Shown: positions 1-12,207, numbered from the stretch's first letter. The stretch is 64,000 nucleotides of DNA from Candidatus Nanopelagicales bacterium (GCA_030834095.1 JAURGA010000001.1:1-64000), one strand, 5' to 3'. Numbers and translations are program-made. The notes: generated from the letters alone by a model not told the origin.

Positions 1-1014
1 AAGGTTCCACACGGTGAATCCGGAAAAGTTATCGATGTTCGCATTCAAACTGCGGAAGATGGATATGAACTTCCTGCCGGCGTAAACCAAATCGTTCGCG
101 TATTTGTTGCGCAGAAGCGAAAGATTCAAGACGGTGACAAGCTTGCTGGTCGCCACGGCAACAAGGGTGTCATCTCAAAGATTCTTCCAGTAGAAGATAT
201 GCCATTCCTTGAAGATGGAACTCCTGTTGATGTTGTCTTGAACCCACTTGGTGTTCCTGGTCGTATGAACGTCGGTCAGATTCTAGAAACTCACTTAGGT
301 TGGGTTGCTAAATCTGGTTGGAAGTTAGAGGGCAACGAGCCATGGCAGAAGGATCTACGCGAACATGGTTTCGCAGATGCTGCTGCAAACTCAAAGGTTG
401 CAACTCCAGTATTTGATGGCGCAAAGGAAGAAGAACTTATTGGTCTTCTCTCTTCAACACTTCCCAACAAGGATGGAATGCGTCTTGTTGGTGGAAACGG
501 AAAGGCCCGTCTATTCGACGGCCGCACCGGAGAGCCATACAAAGAAGAGATCACAGTTGGTTACATGTATATCTTAAAGCTTCACCACTTGGTGGATGAC
601 AAGATCCACGCACGTTCAACCGGACCTTACTCAATGATTACGCAACAACCACTTGGTGGAAAAGCACAATTCGGTGGTCAGCGCTTTGGTGAGATGGAAG
701 TTTGGGCACTTGAAGCTTATGGCGCCGCTTACACACTCCAAGAGTTGCTAACTATTAAGTCCGATGACGTTCTTGGTCGCGTAAAACTTTACGAAGCCAT
801 TGTTAAGGGCGAGAACATTCCAGAACCAGGTATCCCAGAATCATTTAAGGTGCTTGTTAAGGAAATGCAGTCACTATGTCTAAATGTGGAAGTTCTATCT
901 TCTGAAGGTGTAGCGATTGAAATGCGCGATACCGACGAAGAAGTATTCCGTGCCGCCGAAGAACTTGGAATCAACTTGTCACGAGTTGAACCTTCAAGTG
1001 TCGAAGAAGTTTAA
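1..1014 (+). CDS. rpoB: RNA polymerase beta subunit, C-terminal part (partial)
   Basis: This is the 3' end of the gene for the RNA polymerase beta subunit. The frame is open from base 1, and the 337 visible residues are the C-terminal part of RpoB. They include the conserved stretch [13 protein letters not shown], which lies close to the active centre, and the clamp-side [23 protein letters not shown] region, shown here only as its hallmarks [15 protein letters not shown]. The gene ends with TAA at 1012-1014, and rpoC starts 15 bases later behind an AGGAGAG ribosome site, so the two are co-transcribed as is usual. The N-terminal part, including the rifampicin pocket, lies outside the window. 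Confidence 0.97.
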   Translation, partial: KVPHGESGKVIDVRIQTAEDGYELPAGVNQIVRVFVAQKRKIQDGDKLAGRHGNKGVISKILPVEDMPFLEDGTPVDVVLNPLGVPGRMNVGQILETHLGWVAKSGWKLEGNEPWQKDLREHGFADAAANSKVATPVFDGAKEEELIGLLSSTLPNKDGMRLVGGNGKARLFDGRTGEPYKEEITVGYMYILKLHHLVDDKIHARSTGPYSMITQQPLGGKAQFGGQRFGEMEVWALEAYGAAYTLQELLTIKSDDVLGRVKLYEAIVKGENIPEPGIPESFKVLVKEMQSLCLNVEVLSSEGVAIEMRDTDEEVFRAAEELGINLSRVEPSSVEEV

Positions 1015-1029
1015 GGAGAGGGATAAAAA

Positions 1030-4000
1030 ATGTTAGATGTTAACTTTTTTGATGAACTACGAATTGGCTTAGCTTCGACTGACAATATTCGTGAGTGGTC
1101 TTTTGGTGAAGTAAAGAAGCCAGAAACCATCAACTACCGAACACTCAAGCCAGAGAAGGACGGACTCTTCGACGAGAAGATCTTCGGACCAACTCGTGAC
1201 TGGGAATGTTATTGCGGTAAGTACAAGCGCGTTCGATTCAAGGGAATTATCTGCGAACGTTGCGGTGTTGAAGTTACTCGCGCAAAGGTTCGTCGTGAAC
1301 GTATGGGTCACATCGAACTAGCTGCACCTGTTACTCACATCTGGTATTTCAAGGGCGTTCCATCACGCCTTGGTTACCTACTTGATCTTGCACCAAAGGA
1401 TCTTGAGAAAGTTATTTACTTTGCTGCCTACATGATCACAGAAGTTGATACTGAAGCTCGCGAAGAAGATCTACCTGCACTCGAGAAGCGCCTTGCCGCA
1501 GATAAGAAGAAGATTGAAACTCGTCGTGATGGCGATCTAGATGCACGTCAGAAGAAGCTGGAAGCAGATACTGCTGAACTAGAAGCTGCTGGCGAAAAAG
1601 CAGATGTAAAGCGCAAAGTCCGCGAAGCGGCTGAACGTGAATTGAAGGCAGTTCGCGATAAGTCACAACGTGAACTCGATCGCTTAGATGCAGTCTGGGC
1701 TCGCTTCAAGAATCTAAAGGTTCAAGATCTCGAGGGCGACGAATCCTTGTATCGTGAACTTACAGATCGTTTCGGTGTTTATTTCAAGGGTTCAATGGGC
1801 GCAGCTGCAATCAAGCGTCGCTTAGAAACTTTTGACTTACAGTCTGAGTACACAATGCTGACTGAGCTTGCACAAACTGGTAAGGGTCAGAAGAAGACTC
1901 GCGCAATTAAGCGTTTGAAAGTTGTCTCTTCATTCCTAAATACTCGCAACCACCCAGCATCAATGGTTCTAGATTGCGTTCCAGTTATCCCACCTGATTT
2001 ACGTCCAATGGTTCAACTAGATGGTGGTCGCTTTGCGACTTCAGATCTAAATGATCTATACCGACGCGTTATCAACCGTAACAATCGCTTGAAGCGCCTT
2101 GCAGATCTTGGTGCTCCAGAAATTATTGTTAATAACGAAAAGCGTATGTTGCAAGAAGCAGTAGATGCGCTATTCGATAACGGTCGTCGTGGTCGCCCAG
2201 TTACTGGCCCAGGAAACCGTCCACTTAAATCATTGTCAGACATGCTTAAGGGCAAGCAAGGGCGTTTCCGTCAAAACTTGCTTGGAAAGCGCGTTGATTA
2301 TTCTGGCCGTTCAGTAATCGTTGTTGGTCCACAACTTAAGTTGCACCAATGCGGTCTGCCAAAGCAGATGGCGCTAGAACTTTTCAAGCCATTCGTAATG
2401 AAGCGCTTGGTTGATCTCAATCACGCACAGAACATCAAATCCGCAAAGCGTATGGTCGAGCGTGCTCGCCCTGTTGTGTGGGATGTTTTGGAAGAAGTAA
2501 TTGCAGAACATCCAGTTCTTCTAAACCGCGCACCAACACTGCACCGTCTGGGTATCCAAGCTTTCGAACCACAATTGGTTGAAGGTAAAGCGATTCAGAT
2601 TCACCCACTTGTCTGTACTGCATTTAACGCAGACTTCGACGGTGACCAGATGGCGGTTCACTTACCACTTTCAGCAGAAGCACAAGCAGAAGCTCGTGTT
2701 CTTATGCTTTCAAGTAACAATATTTTGTCACCTGCATCAGGTCGACCAATTACATCTCCTACTCAGGACATGGTTCTTGGTCTTTACTTCCTGACATCAC
2801 TTCGTGAGAACGAACTTGGTGAAGGTCGCGCATTCGGTTCAATCGCTGAAGCTTTGATGGCATATGACCGAAATACAGTAACAATGCAGGCAAAGATCAA
2901 GATCCGTATTACCCACAGCGGTGTCAGCGAAGTTCGCGAGACCACACTCGGTCGCGCACTATTCAATGAAATTCTGCCAGAGGGTTATAAGTTCGTTGAT
3001 TACGATGTAACTAAGAAACTTCTTGGTCAAATCGTTGATGATCTTGCTGAAGGTTTTGCCAAGGTAACAGTTGCGCAAACACTTGATGCTCTGAAGTCAC
3101 TTGGTTTCTACTGGGCAACACGCGCTGGTATCACCATCGCGATTGAAGATGTTGTTACACCTGCTAAGAAGCAAGAAATCTTGGATGGTTATGAAATTAA
3201 GGCTGAAAAGGTTCAGAGCCAATATGAAAAGGGTCTGATTACCGATGATGAGCGTCGTCAAGAACTCATTGAAATTTGGACTAATGCAACAACAGATGTT
3301 GCAAAGGCGATGGAAGATAACTTCCCAAAGACCAACCCAGTTTGGATGATGGTCTACTCCGGTGCACGTGGAAACATGATGCAAGTTCGTCAGATCGCAG
3401 GTATGCGTGGTCTGGTAGCGAATCCAAAGGGTGAAATTATTCCGCGTCCGATCAAGTCAAACTTCCGTGAAGGTCTCTCAGTTCTTGAATACTTCATTGC
3501 AACTCACGGTGCGCGTAAAGGTCTTGCAGATACCGCGCTTCGTACCGCTGACTCTGGTTACCTAACACGTCGTCTCTGCGACGTTGCCCAAGATGTAATC
3601 ATTCGTGAAGAAGATTGCGGAACTGATCGCGGTCTGACTCTAAAGATTGCTGCAGTTGATTCAACTGGTGCACTTGTTCGTGATGACCATGTTGAAACTT
3701 CCATGTTCGGTCGCAACTTGGCTGAAGATGCAGTTCAAAATGGCAAGGTAATTCTTACCGCAGGAACAGATCTTGGTGATAAGAACATCAACACCTTGGT
3801 TGAAGCTGGTATCGCAGAAGTTAAAATCCGCTCAGTCCTTACTTGCGATAGCAAGGTCGGACAATGCGCAATGTGTTACGGCCGCTCAATGGCATCTGGC
3901 AAGTTAGTAGATGTCGGCGAAGCTGTTGGAATTATTGCTGCTCAATCAATTGGTGAGCCAGGAACTCAGTTAACAATGCGTACTTTCCACACTGGAGGTA

Positions 4001-4845
4001 TTGCAGGAGATGACATCACACATGGTCTACCTCGTATTGTTGAACTCTTCGAAGCACGTACACCTAAGGGCGTTGCGCCAATCGCAGAAACTGCTGGTGT
4101 TGTCAGCTTCCTAGAAGATGCAAAGGGCAAGAAGATCATCGTTACGCCAGAAGATGGCAGCGAAGCGATTGCTTACCCAATTACACGTCGTCAGAAGCTA
4201 AAGGTTGAAGATGGCATGCGGGTTAGCGTTGGGCAACAAATGGTTGTTGGCGCGATCGATCCAAAGCAAGTTCTTCGTATCCTCGGACCTCGTCAAACTC
4301 AGGTTCACTTAGTGAATGAAATCCAAGAGGTTTATCGTTCACAAGGTGTATCAATTCACGATAAGCACATCGAAATTATTGTTCGCCAAATGTTGAAGCG
4401 CATCACAGTGCTTGAACCAGGCGATGCTGACCTGCTTCCAGGTGAGTTAGTAGAACGTGGTCGTTTCGAAACTGAGAACCGTCGCGTTGTATCAACTGGT
4501 GGCAAGGCTGCATCTGGTCGCCCAGAACTTATGGGTATTACCAAGGCATCACTTGCAACTGAATCATGGTTGTCAGCCGCTTCATTCCAAGAGACCACAA
4601 AGGTTCTTACAGATGCTGCGTTATCCGAGAAGAGCGATCCATTGCTCGGACTTAAGGAGAACGTAATTATCGGTAAGTTGATCCCAGCTGGTACAGGTCT
4701 TGCTCGTTACCGCAACGTTCGAGTCGAACCTACCGAAGAAGCAAAGGCTGCGGTCTACGCTGCTTACGATGAATATGACTTCACACCATTTGAATCACAA
4801 GGTTCAGGTGAAGCAGTTCGTTTGGATGAGTTCGAAACTCGCTAA
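1030..4845 (+). CDS. rpoC: RNA polymerase beta' subunit
   Basis: Largest subunit of RNA polymerase, 1271 residues. The N-terminal zinc ribbon has Cys60, Cys62, Cys75 and Cys78. The catalytic magnesium loop NADFDGD is at residues 533-539. A second zinc site includes [11 protein letters not shown] near residue 940. Residues of about 140-225 form a charged, Lys/Glu-rich coiled-coil insertion typical of actinobacterial RpoC, and the length is close to the roughly 1300 residues usual there. It follows rpoB in one transcription unit. A terminator-like hairpin begins about 30 bases after the stop codon but inside the next reading frame. Confidence 0.98.
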   Translation: MLDVNFFDELRIGLASTDNIREWSFGEVKKPETINYRTLKPEKDGLFDEKIFGPTRDWECYCGKYKRVRFKGIICERCGVEVTRAKVRRERMGHIELAAPVTHIWYFKGVPSRLGYLLDLAPKDLEKVIYFAAYMITEVDTEAREEDLPALEKRLAADKKKIETRRDGDLDARQKKLEADTAELEAAGEKADVKRKVREAAERELKAVRDKSQRELDRLDAVWARFKNLKVQDLEGDESLYRELTDRFGVYFKGSMGAAAIKRRLETFDLQSEYTMLTELAQTGKGQKKTRAIKRLKVVSSFLNTRNHPASMVLDCVPVIPPDLRPMVQLDGGRFATSDLNDLYRRVINRNNRLKRLADLGAPEIIVNNEKRMLQEAVDALFDNGRRGRPVTGPGNRPLKSLSDMLKGKQGRFRQNLLGKRVDYSGRSVIVVGPQLKLHQCGLPKQMALELFKPFVMKRLVDLNHAQNIKSAKRMVERARPVVWDVLEEVIAEHPVLLNRAPTLHRLGIQAFEPQLVEGKAIQIHPLVCTAFNADFDGDQMAVHLPLSAEAQAEARVLMLSSNNILSPASGRPITSPTQDMVLGLYFLTSLRENELGEGRAFGSIAEALMAYDRNTVTMQAKIKIRITHSGVSEVRETTLGRALFNEILPEGYKFVDYDVTKKLLGQIVDDLAEGFAKVTVAQTLDALKSLGFYWATRAGITIAIEDVVTPAKKQEILDGYEIKAEKVQSQYEKGLITDDERRQELIEIWTNATTDVAKAMEDNFPKTNPVWMMVYSGARGNMMQVRQIAGMRGLVANPKGEIIPRPIKSNFREGLSVLEYFIATHGARKGLADTALRTADSGYLTRRLCDVAQDVIIREEDCGTDRGLTLKIAAVDSTGALVRDDHVETSMFGRNLAEDAVQNGKVILTAGTDLGDKNINTLVEAGIAEVKIRSVLTCDSKVGQCAMCYGRSMASGKLVDVGEAVGIIAAQSIGEPGTQLTMRTFHTGGIAGDDITHGLPRIVELFEARTPKGVAPIAETAGVVSFLEDAKGKKIIVTPEDGSEAIAYPITRRQKLKVEDGMRVSVGQQMVVGAIDPKQVLRILGPRQTQVHLVNEIQEVYRSQGVSIHDKHIEIIVRQMLKRITVLEPGDADLLPGELVERGRFETENRRVVSTGGKAASGRPELMGITKASLATESWLSAASFQETTKVLTDAALSEKSDPLLGLKENVIIGKLIPAGTGLARYRNVRVEPTEEAKAAVYAAYDEYDFTPFESQGSGEAVRLDEFETR

Positions 4846-4863
4846 ACAAATAAATTAAAGCAA

Positions 4864-6117
4864 ATGAGAAGCTTACAGGGGCTCACCAGAATACGGTGGG
4901 CCTCTTCTGCTTTTGTCTCAACCTTATTTTTATCAATGCTGACTGGAATTGCTCCAGCTGAAGCTGCAATTTGCTCACCTTCATCAGCGCCAAATAGTTC
5001 AAATAGCGCAATAACTGTTTTAACTTTTACAACTGTTACGACTTGTGATTGGCAAGTTCCAAGCGGAGTAAGTGAAATTAGCTTGGTTGTTGTGGGTGGC
5101 GGCGGTGGCGGCGGTGGAGATGCAGCTGGCGGTGGTGGTGCAGGCGGTATGTATATAAATACTAATTTTTCTGTAACACCTGGAAATACGATCTCAGTAA
5201 AAGTTGGTGCAGGGGGTGCAGGGGGACAATGTTCGCCGGGTAATGCGGGCAGTTGCGTTGGTGGATATGTCGCACCAGAAAATGGAATTGAATCAATTTT
5301 TGGAAGTGTCACAACACCTGGCGGTGGAAAGGGTGGCGTCTATAACAGCGGTGCTGGCGGCAATGGTGGATCCGGCGGCGGTGGAGGTGGGGCAAGAGGC
5401 ACCGGCGGAACTAAAACTGTTAGCGGAGCAAATTATTTTGGTAACAATGGTGGAACCGGAAATGGTGCATCGGGTGGCGCTGGCGGTGGCGGTGCAGGTA
5501 CTGCGGGAACTTCAACATCACCTGGAGCTGGTGGAATAGGAAAACCAACAAGCATTACAGGCGCGCAAATTTATCTTGCCGGTGGTGGAGGTGGCGGTGA
5601 TGACGGTGGTGCACAAGTAAGTGGTGGACTTGGTGGCGGCGGCGCCGGTGCATTCTCTTGCGCTTACCCTTTTTCCTTAGGAACAAATTCGTTGCAGGCA
5701 CAAAGTGGATCAGCAAATACGGGCGGCGGCGGCGGAGGTGCACCTTGGGGATGTCCGGGCAGTGGTGGTAGCGGCGGAAGCGGAATTGTAATTCTTTCGT
5801 TTCTACAAGATGTCACAACAACAATTTTAATTGCACTAACAAATTCACTGCGTTCTGCAATCTACCGAACCGCATCACTAATTGAAGCGACAGTAACTGG
5901 TGCAAACGGAAAAGTAAGATTTATGCAGAATGGAAGAGTAATTCCTGGTTGTGCTGCGGTTCAATCAGTTTCATTAGTAGCTAGGTGCAGTTGGAGGCCA
6001 TCAGGCAGGGGTTCCGTTAATTTAAGCGCCAGATTGTCGCCAAGTTCAGCAGGATATCAAGTATCAAATAGTGCAATTCTGGATATAGCAGTTACTCCAC
6101 GAACTTTGAAACGCTAG
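4864..6117 (+). CDS. Exported glycine-rich protein with C-terminal Ig-like domain
   Basis: A 417-residue protein of unknown function. It has an N-terminal signal peptide (basic start, hydrophobic core at about 15-28, likely cleavage after PAEAA). A Gly-rich region of about 75-310 follows, with many GGGG and GGAGG runs spaced by short polar segments. The last 100 residues (from about 318) look like a bacterial Ig-like beta-sandwich with a Cys pair. Such proteins are usually surface-exposed or secreted, and adhesion or matrix roles are only a guess. The start is uncertain: there is no Shine-Dalgarno site, an AT-rich TAAATT box lies just upstream, and the rpoC terminator-like hairpin covers codons 5-14. 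No other in-frame ATG, GTG or TTG would keep the signal peptide. The gene converges with the minus-strand gene and overlaps it by four bases. Confidence 0.8.
   Translation: MRSLQGLTRIRWASSAFVSTLFLSMLTGIAPAEAAICSPSSAPNSSNSAITVLTFTTVTTCDWQVPSGVSEISLVVVGGGGGGGGDAAGGGGAGGMYINTNFSVTPGNTISVKVGAGGAGGQCSPGNAGSCVGGYVAPENGIESIFGSVTTPGGGKGGVYNSGAGGNGGSGGGGGGARGTGGTKTVSGANYFGNNGGTGNGASGGAGGGGAGTAGTSTSPGAGGIGKPTSITGAQIYLAGGGGGGDDGGAQVSGGLGGGGAGAFSCAYPFSLGTNSLQAQSGSANTGGGGGGAPWGCPGSGGSGGSGIVILSFLQDVTTTILIALTNSLRSAIYRTASLIEATVTGANGKVRFMQNGRVIPGCAAVQSVSLVARCSWRPSGRGSVNLSARLSPSSAGYQVSNSAILDIAVTPRTLKR
4878..4914 (+). terminator. Terminator-like hairpin after rpoC, inside the next gene
   Basis: GGGGCTCACC (4878-4887) pairs with GGTGGGCCTC (4895-4904) over ten base pairs, two of them G-T, around a seven-base loop. 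A T-rich run TTCTGCTTTT follows. It lies 33 bases after the rpoC stop and within the first codons of the glycine-rich gene, so it may end rpoC transcription or attenuate read-through. Confidence 0.6.
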
Positions 6118-6890
6118 TAAGTAGAGTTGGAATAACTCTCGGTTAAATACATTAAATCTGAAATCTCAGTTACTGCAGAACAGTCATCCTTATCTTCATA
6201 AATGCAATCTTGCGGGCCACTAACAGTCAATACTGATTTATCATCGCTCCATTTTTCAAAGCCGTAATCAGGAGCTTCATTAGGGTTATATATTTCTTGC
6301 CAATCTTGAATATCCCAGAGATAGTAATTAACCAGCCCAGTCCACTCACCTTTACTTGTTTTGAACATCAACTGAGTGATTGTGATTGGAGTACGGTCAG
6401 CAAAGGTGAATTCACTTGGATCTGGTGAAGTTATGCGAAGTTTTGGCAACAGGTGCAGCGGCAGTTGAGTGCTTACGGGAATTAGGCCAAGACCCTGCGG
6501 ATATTTGATTGCCTTGCAATCTCCTGCTTCAACATACTTAAATCCTTCCGAATCAAGGGTTTTACCGCTCTTATTGAAGATTACTTCGCGATCAGAGAGT
6601 TGACCTTCAGAATAAAAACTATATGTTGCTGTTATTTGGTTATTTAAAAATCTGCCTTTAAATGTGCCATACGAACTATCTTTTGCAAAGTGTTGTTGAA
6701 TTAAGTTTCCAGAGACTCCAATTCCATCATTCTTAAGGATCTCAAGAATTGCGTTATCGGTAGAAACTTGGGCGTGATAACAGGGAGCAAGTGCTAACGC
6801 TTTGCTGCTATTTCTTGAAATTATTCCGCCACCAGATGTAATCAAGGTAAAGACTATTAGGGCAGCTACAACAATTAGCGAACGCTTCAT
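6114..6890 (-). CDS. Exported or membrane-anchored protein of unknown function
   Basis: A 258-residue protein that I do not recognise. Residues 5-25 form a hydrophobic segment after a MKRS start, fitting a signal peptide or a single N-terminal anchor. The rest is soluble, with acidic and aromatic stretches and Cys residues near both ends (Cys37, and the CIYEDKDDC segment near the C-terminus), so disulfides outside the cell are possible. Its ATG overlaps the stop of the upstream hemolysin-III gene as ATGA, so the two are translationally coupled. Its own stop overlaps the convergent glycine-rich gene by four bases. Confidence 0.7.
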   Translation of the reverse strand: MKRSLIVVAALIVFTLITSGGGIISRNSSKALALAPCYHAQVSTDNAILEILKNDGIGVSGNLIQQHFAKDSSYGTFKGRFLNNQITATYSFYSEGQLSDREVIFNKSGKTLDSEGFKYVEAGDCKAIKYPQGLGLIPVSTQLPLHLLPKLRITSPDPSEFTFADRTPITITQLMFKTSKGEWTGLVNYYLWDIQDWQEIYNPNEAPDYGFEKWSDDKSVLTVSGPQDCIYEDKDDCSAVTEISDLMYLTESYSNSTY

Positions 6891-7546
6891 TTATTTAGAT
6901 AGACAACCAAGACTGCACCTACGAAGTGTGAAACAAATGCCGCGGCAGTCAGTGCGTGAAATAATTCATGAAAGCCAAACCAATCGATTGAAATATTTGG
7001 TTTCTTGATTGCATAAATAATTCCGCCAGCGGTATAAAAAATTCCGCCAAGTAAAATTAATAGAAAGACTACGACGCCGCCTGATTGCCAGAATGACGGT
7101 AAGAAAAATACTGCGGCCCAGCCAAGCGCTGTATAAAGTGGGACATAGACCCAACGGGGAGCGCCAAGCCAGAGAATTCGGATGAGTGCTGTGAGAATGG
7201 CCCCGCCCCAGACGCAGGCAAGCAGAATGATTGCTTGATCCCTATTTAATAGGTATACCGAAAATGGGGTATACGTTCCAGCGATCAGAATTGGGATATT
7301 TGCATGGTCGATTCGGCGCCAAAGTGCCCGATATTTCTCCTGCCACCTGACTCGGTGGTAAAGGGCGCTGCAGGTGAAGAGAGTTACGGCTGTAAGCGTG
7401 AAGATTCCGAGGGTAATTCGGCCCTGAAGCCGGTCGGCCGTTGTAATAAGGACCAGCCCAGCGACCAACGAAATCGGGGACATCACCAGATGGATTAGAC
7501 CCCGCGCATTGGGTTTTGGGGAAGCTATCTTTTCGGCCAATTTCAT
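6887..7546 (-). CDS. Hemolysin III / PAQR-family membrane protein
   Basis: A 219-residue seven-helix membrane protein of the HlyIII/TrhA (PAQR) family. The family metal-site residues are visible: Ser60 and His64 in SALYH, Asp80-His81 in the IDHANIPILIAGTYTP segment, and His193 and His197 in HELFHAL. Bacterial members are linked to membrane-lipid homeostasis, and PAQR relatives act as hydrolases or receptors. The exact activity here is unknown. The start codon is preceded at exactly six bases by TATGGT and lacks a Shine-Dalgarno site, which suggests a leaderless mRNA. The next gene is coupled by a four-base overlap. Confidence 0.9.
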   Translation of the reverse strand: MKLAEKIASPKPNARGLIHLVMSPISLVAGLVLITTADRLQGRITLGIFTLTAVTLFTCSALYHRVRWQEKYRALWRRIDHANIPILIAGTYTPFSVYLLNRDQAIILLACVWGGAILTALIRILWLGAPRWVYVPLYTALGWAAVFFLPSFWQSGGVVVFLLILLGGIFYTAGGIIYAIKKPNISIDWFGFHELFHALTAAAFVSHFVGAVLVVYLNK

Positions 7547-7552
7547 GGGTCA

Positions 7553-7558
7553 ACCATA
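7553..7558 (-). promoter_or_regulatory. -10 box for leaderless hemolysin-III gene
   Basis: On the minus strand TATGGT is followed by six bases and then the ATG at 7546. No ribosome site fits between them. This matches the TANNNT-N6-start pattern seen at several other genes in the window. Confidence 0.45.
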
Positions 7559-7639
7559 GGGCGAAGGGTGCCGAATAGCTTCGGCGTGTCGGATTTGGGA
7601 TTTCCCGGCCTTTTTGGGGTCAGAGGAGTAAAACCCGTT

Positions 7640-7669
7640 TTGACCACACGCGGGGCGCGAGGTTACTAT
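7640..7669 (+). promoter_or_regulatory. Promoter of rpsL-rpsG-fusA-tuf
   Basis: TTGACC (7640-7645), an 18-base spacer and TACTAT (7664-7669) form a good vegetative promoter. Transcription would begin near 7676, leaving a leader of about 160 bases before rpsL. The leader contains short GC-rich inverted repeats around 7750-7780 (CGACC/GGTCG) but no reading frame that I can support. Bases 7559-7639 hold no other feature I recognise. Confidence 0.65.
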
Positions 7670-7839
7670 TCGCGTCTGCTCTTTTCTGAATTGAGCGCTT
7701 GTAACCGTGTGCAATAACTTGAAAAAGTAATTGTCGAAATTTGCGAAGTTGGGTCAACACACCCGACCGCGTGGGTCGAGAAACAAACGGAAATAAGTGC
7801 ACAAATCAAAATTGAAACGCAGTAATGAACGGAGAAGAA

Positions 7840-8214
7840 GTGCCAACAATTCAGCAGCTGGTCCGAAAGGGTCGCGCAGAAAAGACAACCAAGACAAGCA
7901 CGCCTGCACTAAAAGGTAGTCCGCAACGTCGTGGTGTTTGTACTCGTGTTTATACAACAACTCCTAAGAAGCCAAACTCTGCGCTTCGTAAAGTTGCACG
8001 TGTACGTCTAACAAGTGGCATGGAAGTAACTGCATATATTCCTGGCGAAGGACATAACTTGCAAGAGCACTCAATCGTTCTAGTTCGCGGTGGTCGTGTT
8101 AAAGATCTTCCAGGTGTTCGTTACAAAATTATTCGCGGATCTTTAGATACCCAAGGTGTTAAAGATCGTAAGCAATCACGTAGCCGTTATGGTGCAAAGA
8201 GAGAGAAGAAGTAA
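7840..8214 (+). CDS. rpsL: 30S ribosomal protein S12
   Basis: uS12 of the decoding centre, 124 residues from the GTG at 7840. This start is preferred to the in-frame ATG at 7825 because GGAGAAG lies just before it and because actinobacterial S12 begins [12 protein letters not shown] with this length. The [11 protein letters not shown] loop carries Lys43, and Lys88 is in RVKDLPG; both are the streptomycin-sensitive residues. The stop overlaps the rpsG start (TAATG), giving tight coupling in the str operon. Confidence 0.97.
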   Translation: MPTIQQLVRKGRAEKTTKTSTPALKGSPQRRGVCTRVYTTTPKKPNSALRKVARVRLTSGMEVTAYIPGEGHNLQEHSIVLVRGGRVKDLPGVRYKIIRGSLDTQGVKDRKQSRSRYGAKREKK

Positions 8215-8687
8215 TGCCACGTAAAGGTCCCGTCACTAAGCGCCCAGTTGTTGCAGATCCTGTTTACAACTCACCTGTTGTTACTGCGCTAATTAATAAA
8301 ATTTTATTACACGGCAAGCGTTCAACTGCTGAAGCAATTGTTTATCAGGCACTTGAAGGTTGCCGCGAAAAGACTGGTGGAACTGACCCAGTAATTACTT
8401 TGAAGCGTGCACTAGACAACATCCGTCCAACACTCGAAGTTAAGTCTCGCCGCGTTGGTGGAGCCACTTACCAAGTGCCGATGGAAGTTAAAGCAGGCCG
8501 CGCAACAACACTCGCACTTCGTTGGGTAATCGATTACTCACGTCAACGTCGTGAAAAGTCAATGGCAGAGCGTCTACAGAACGAATTACTTGATGCATCA
8601 AATGGCCTAGGCGCAGCAGTTAAGAAGCGCGAAGACACTCACAAGATGGCAGAAGCTAACAAGGCTTTTGCTCACTACCGCTGGTAA
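8214..8687 (+). CDS. rpsG: 30S ribosomal protein S7
   Basis: uS7, 157 residues, a primary 16S rRNA binder that organises the head of the 30S subunit. It starts [12 protein letters not shown], and the conserved [13 protein letters not shown] and [13 protein letters not shown] segments are present. The ATG shares one base with the rpsL stop codon. fusA follows after 52 bases, completing the usual rpsL-rpsG-fusA-tuf order. Confidence 0.97.
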   Translation: MPRKGPVTKRPVVADPVYNSPVVTALINKILLHGKRSTAEAIVYQALEGCREKTGGTDPVITLKRALDNIRPTLEVKSRRVGGATYQVPMEVKAGRATTLALRWVIDYSRQRREKSMAERLQNELLDASNGLGAAVKKREDTHKMAEANKAFAHYRW

Positions 8688-8739
8688 TCCAGAAACCAAT
8701 TTAAGAATTAATTAAAAGAAACTAAAGGAGACTCGACTA

Positions 8740-10842
8740 GTGGCCGTAGAGACAGCAATCGACCTAGCCAAGGTTCGCAACATTGGAATCATGGCGCACA
8801 TCGACGCGGGTAAAACCACGACTACTGAGCGAATCCTTTTCTACACCGGTATCAACTACAAGATCGGTGAAGTTCATGATGGCGGCGCCACTATGGACTG
8901 GATGGAACAAGAGCAAGAGCGTGGAATCACAATCACATCAGCAGCAACAACATGTGTTTGGAAAGACCACCTAATTAACATTATTGATACCCCAGGTCAC
9001 GTGGACTTCACTGTTGAAGTAGAGCGTTCACTCCGTGTTCTAGATGGAGCTGTCTGCGTATTCGACGGCGTTGCTGGCGTAGAGCCACAATCAGAAACAG
9101 TTTGGCGTCAAGCAGATCGTTACAACGTTCCACGTATCTGTTTTGTAAATAAGTTAGACCGCACCGGTGCTTCATTCCAACGCTGCGTGGACATGATCGG
9201 CTCTCGCTTAAATGCGATTGCACTTGTTCTACAGCTTCCAATTGGCTCAGAAGGTGACTTCAGCGGAGTTATCGACCTAATTTCAATGAAGGCGCTGGTC
9301 TGGCCTGGCGAAACTAAAAAGGGCGAAGATTATTTAGTAGAAGAAATTCCAGCAGCCATGTTGGAAGAAGCAAAGACTGCACGTCACAACATGATGGAAA
9401 CTCTTGCAGATGCTGATGATGTTGTTATGGAGAAATACCTAGAAGGTATTGAACTTTCAGAAGCTGAAATTATTGCTGGTATCCGCCGCGCAACTCTTGC
9501 TGACAAGCTGACACCAGTTCTAACTGGTTCTGCATTCAAGAACAAGGGCGTTCAACCAATGCTCGATGCAGTTAACCGCTACCTTCCAAGCCCACTAGAT
9601 ATCAAGGCAATCGTTGGCCACAAGATGGGCGATCCAGAGGTAGAAATAGAGCGTCAACCTGCAGATTCAGAACCTTTCTCAGCACTTGCATTCAAGATCA
9701 TGTCAGATCCACACCTTGGAAAATTAACATTTGTTCGTATTTACTCTGGTCGTCTAGATACCGGAACTGCAATCCTTAACTCAACAAAGGATGGCAAAGA
9801 ACGTATCGGAAAGATTTACCAGATGCACGCAAATAAGCGTGAAGAGAAAGATTCAGCGGGTGCCGGAATGATCATCGCAGTTATGGGTCTAAAGAACACC
9901 ACAACCGGCGACACGCTCTGCGATCCAGATAAGCCAGTAATTCTTGAATCAATGGATTTCCCAGCACCAGTTATCTCGGTTGCTATCGAACCAAAGACAA
10001 AGGCTGACCAAGAAAAACTTGGTATTGCAATTCAACGACTTGCTGAAGAAGATCCAACATTCCACGTAAAGTCAGATGAAGAAACCGGCCAAACAATCAT
10101 CTCCGGTATGGGCGAACTTCACCTTGAAATTCTTGTTGACCGAATGCGCCGCGAATTCAAAGTAGAGGCAAACGTTGGTAAGCCACAAGTTGCCTACCGT
10201 GAAACTCTCCGCAAGCCAGTAGATCGTTATGACTACACACACAAGAAGCAATCTGGTGGTTCTGGTCAATTCGCAAAGGTTCAAATTGCAATCGAACCAC
10301 TTCCAACCGGCAGCGAACAATCATATGAATTCGTAAACAAGATCACCGGCGGTCGCATCCCTAAGGAATACATTCCTTCAGTTGATGTCGGCTGTAAAGA
10401 AGGAATGCAGAACGGTCCACTAGCTGGTTATCCACTAGTAGATGTTCGCGTGACACTTCTTGACGGTGCTTACCACGACGTTGACTCATCAGAACTTGCA
10501 TTCAAAATTGCTGGACTACAAGCATTTAGAGAAGCATCTCGACTAGCTGGGCCAGTAATTCTGGAGCCAGTTATGTCAGTTGAAGTAATCACACCAGAAG
10601 ATTTCATGGGCGATGTCATCGGCGATCTCAACTCTCGTCGCGGACAAATTCAATCCATGGATGAGCGTTCAGGCGCTCGTATCGTAAAAGCAATCGTTCC
10701 GCTATCAGAGATGTTCGGCTATGTCGGAGATCTACGAAGCAGAACACAAGGTCGCGCAAGCTACAGCATGCAATTTGATTCGTATGCCGAGGTTCCAGCC
10801 GCGGTCGCGAAGGAAATCATCGCAAAGGTTCGCGGCGAGTAA
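8740..10842 (+). CDS. fusA: Elongation factor G
   Basis: The translocation GTPase EF-G, 700 residues, full length. The GTP-binding motifs are AHIDAGKTT (19-27), DTPGH (83-87) and NKLD (137-140). The later domains II-V follow, with the typical GMGELHLEI and the C-terminal [18 protein letters not shown] segment seen as [11 protein letters not shown]. The start is GTG at 8740 with AAAGGAG nine bases upstream. It lies between rpsG and tuf. Confidence 0.98.
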   Translation: MAVETAIDLAKVRNIGIMAHIDAGKTTTTERILFYTGINYKIGEVHDGGATMDWMEQEQERGITITSAATTCVWKDHLINIIDTPGHVDFTVEVERSLRVLDGAVCVFDGVAGVEPQSETVWRQADRYNVPRICFVNKLDRTGASFQRCVDMIGSRLNAIALVLQLPIGSEGDFSGVIDLISMKALVWPGETKKGEDYLVEEIPAAMLEEAKTARHNMMETLADADDVVMEKYLEGIELSEAEIIAGIRRATLADKLTPVLTGSAFKNKGVQPMLDAVNRYLPSPLDIKAIVGHKMGDPEVEIERQPADSEPFSALAFKIMSDPHLGKLTFVRIYSGRLDTGTAILNSTKDGKERIGKIYQMHANKREEKDSAGAGMIIAVMGLKNTTTGDTLCDPDKPVILESMDFPAPVISVAIEPKTKADQEKLGIAIQRLAEEDPTFHVKSDEETGQTIISGMGELHLEILVDRMRREFKVEANVGKPQVAYRETLRKPVDRYDYTHKKQSGGSGQFAKVQIAIEPLPTGSEQSYEFVNKITGGRIPKEYIPSVDVGCKEGMQNGPLAGYPLVDVRVTLLDGAYHDVDSSELAFKIAGLQAFREASRLAGPVILEPVMSVEVITPEDFMGDVIGDLNSRRGQIQSMDERSGARIVKAIVPLSEMFGYVGDLRSRTQGRASYSMQFDSYAEVPAAVAKEIIAKVRGE

Positions 10843-10917
10843 TCGCTTCGAGTTATTGCGAATCGGCAAACGAAAACAACCAAACTAACAAACTAAAAGA
10901 ACCAACAGGAGGAAAAA

Positions 10918-12111
<1,194 letters not shown>

Positions 12112-12125
12112 TTAAATAGTTTGGA

Positions 12126-12151
12126 AGTCTGGCCTCGAGAGAGGCCAGACT
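12126..12151 (+). terminator. Perfect hairpin between tuf and rpsJ
   Basis: AGTCTGGCCTC (12126-12136) and GAGGCCAGACT (12141-12151) make an exact 11-base-pair stem closed by a GAGA tetraloop. No T-run follows directly; instead a TTAAAAAAGTTTTTTAA palindrome comes at 12163-12179. It may be a terminator, an RNA-processing or stability element, or an attenuator for the S10 operon. Confidence 0.5.
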
Positions 12152-12207
12152 CTAAACAAGAATTAAAAAAGTTTTTTAAAAGCAGTTTAGATAAAAAGGA
12201 GAAGCAA

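Noticed and set aside
4842..5312. 156-residue minus-strand frame opposite the glycine-rich gene
   Set aside because: It is rich in Pro because it is the complement of GGN codons; no start site or family features are visible.
5095..5790. Repeated GGTGGC-type DNA that could look like a repeat array
   Set aside because: The units vary and stay in frame, so this is Gly-rich coding sequence and not CRISPR or a mobile repeat.
12121..12207. Upstream extension of rpsJ
   Set aside because: The frame is open, but it would translate through a perfect hairpin; S10 proteins start at the ATG 12208 behind a good ribosome site.
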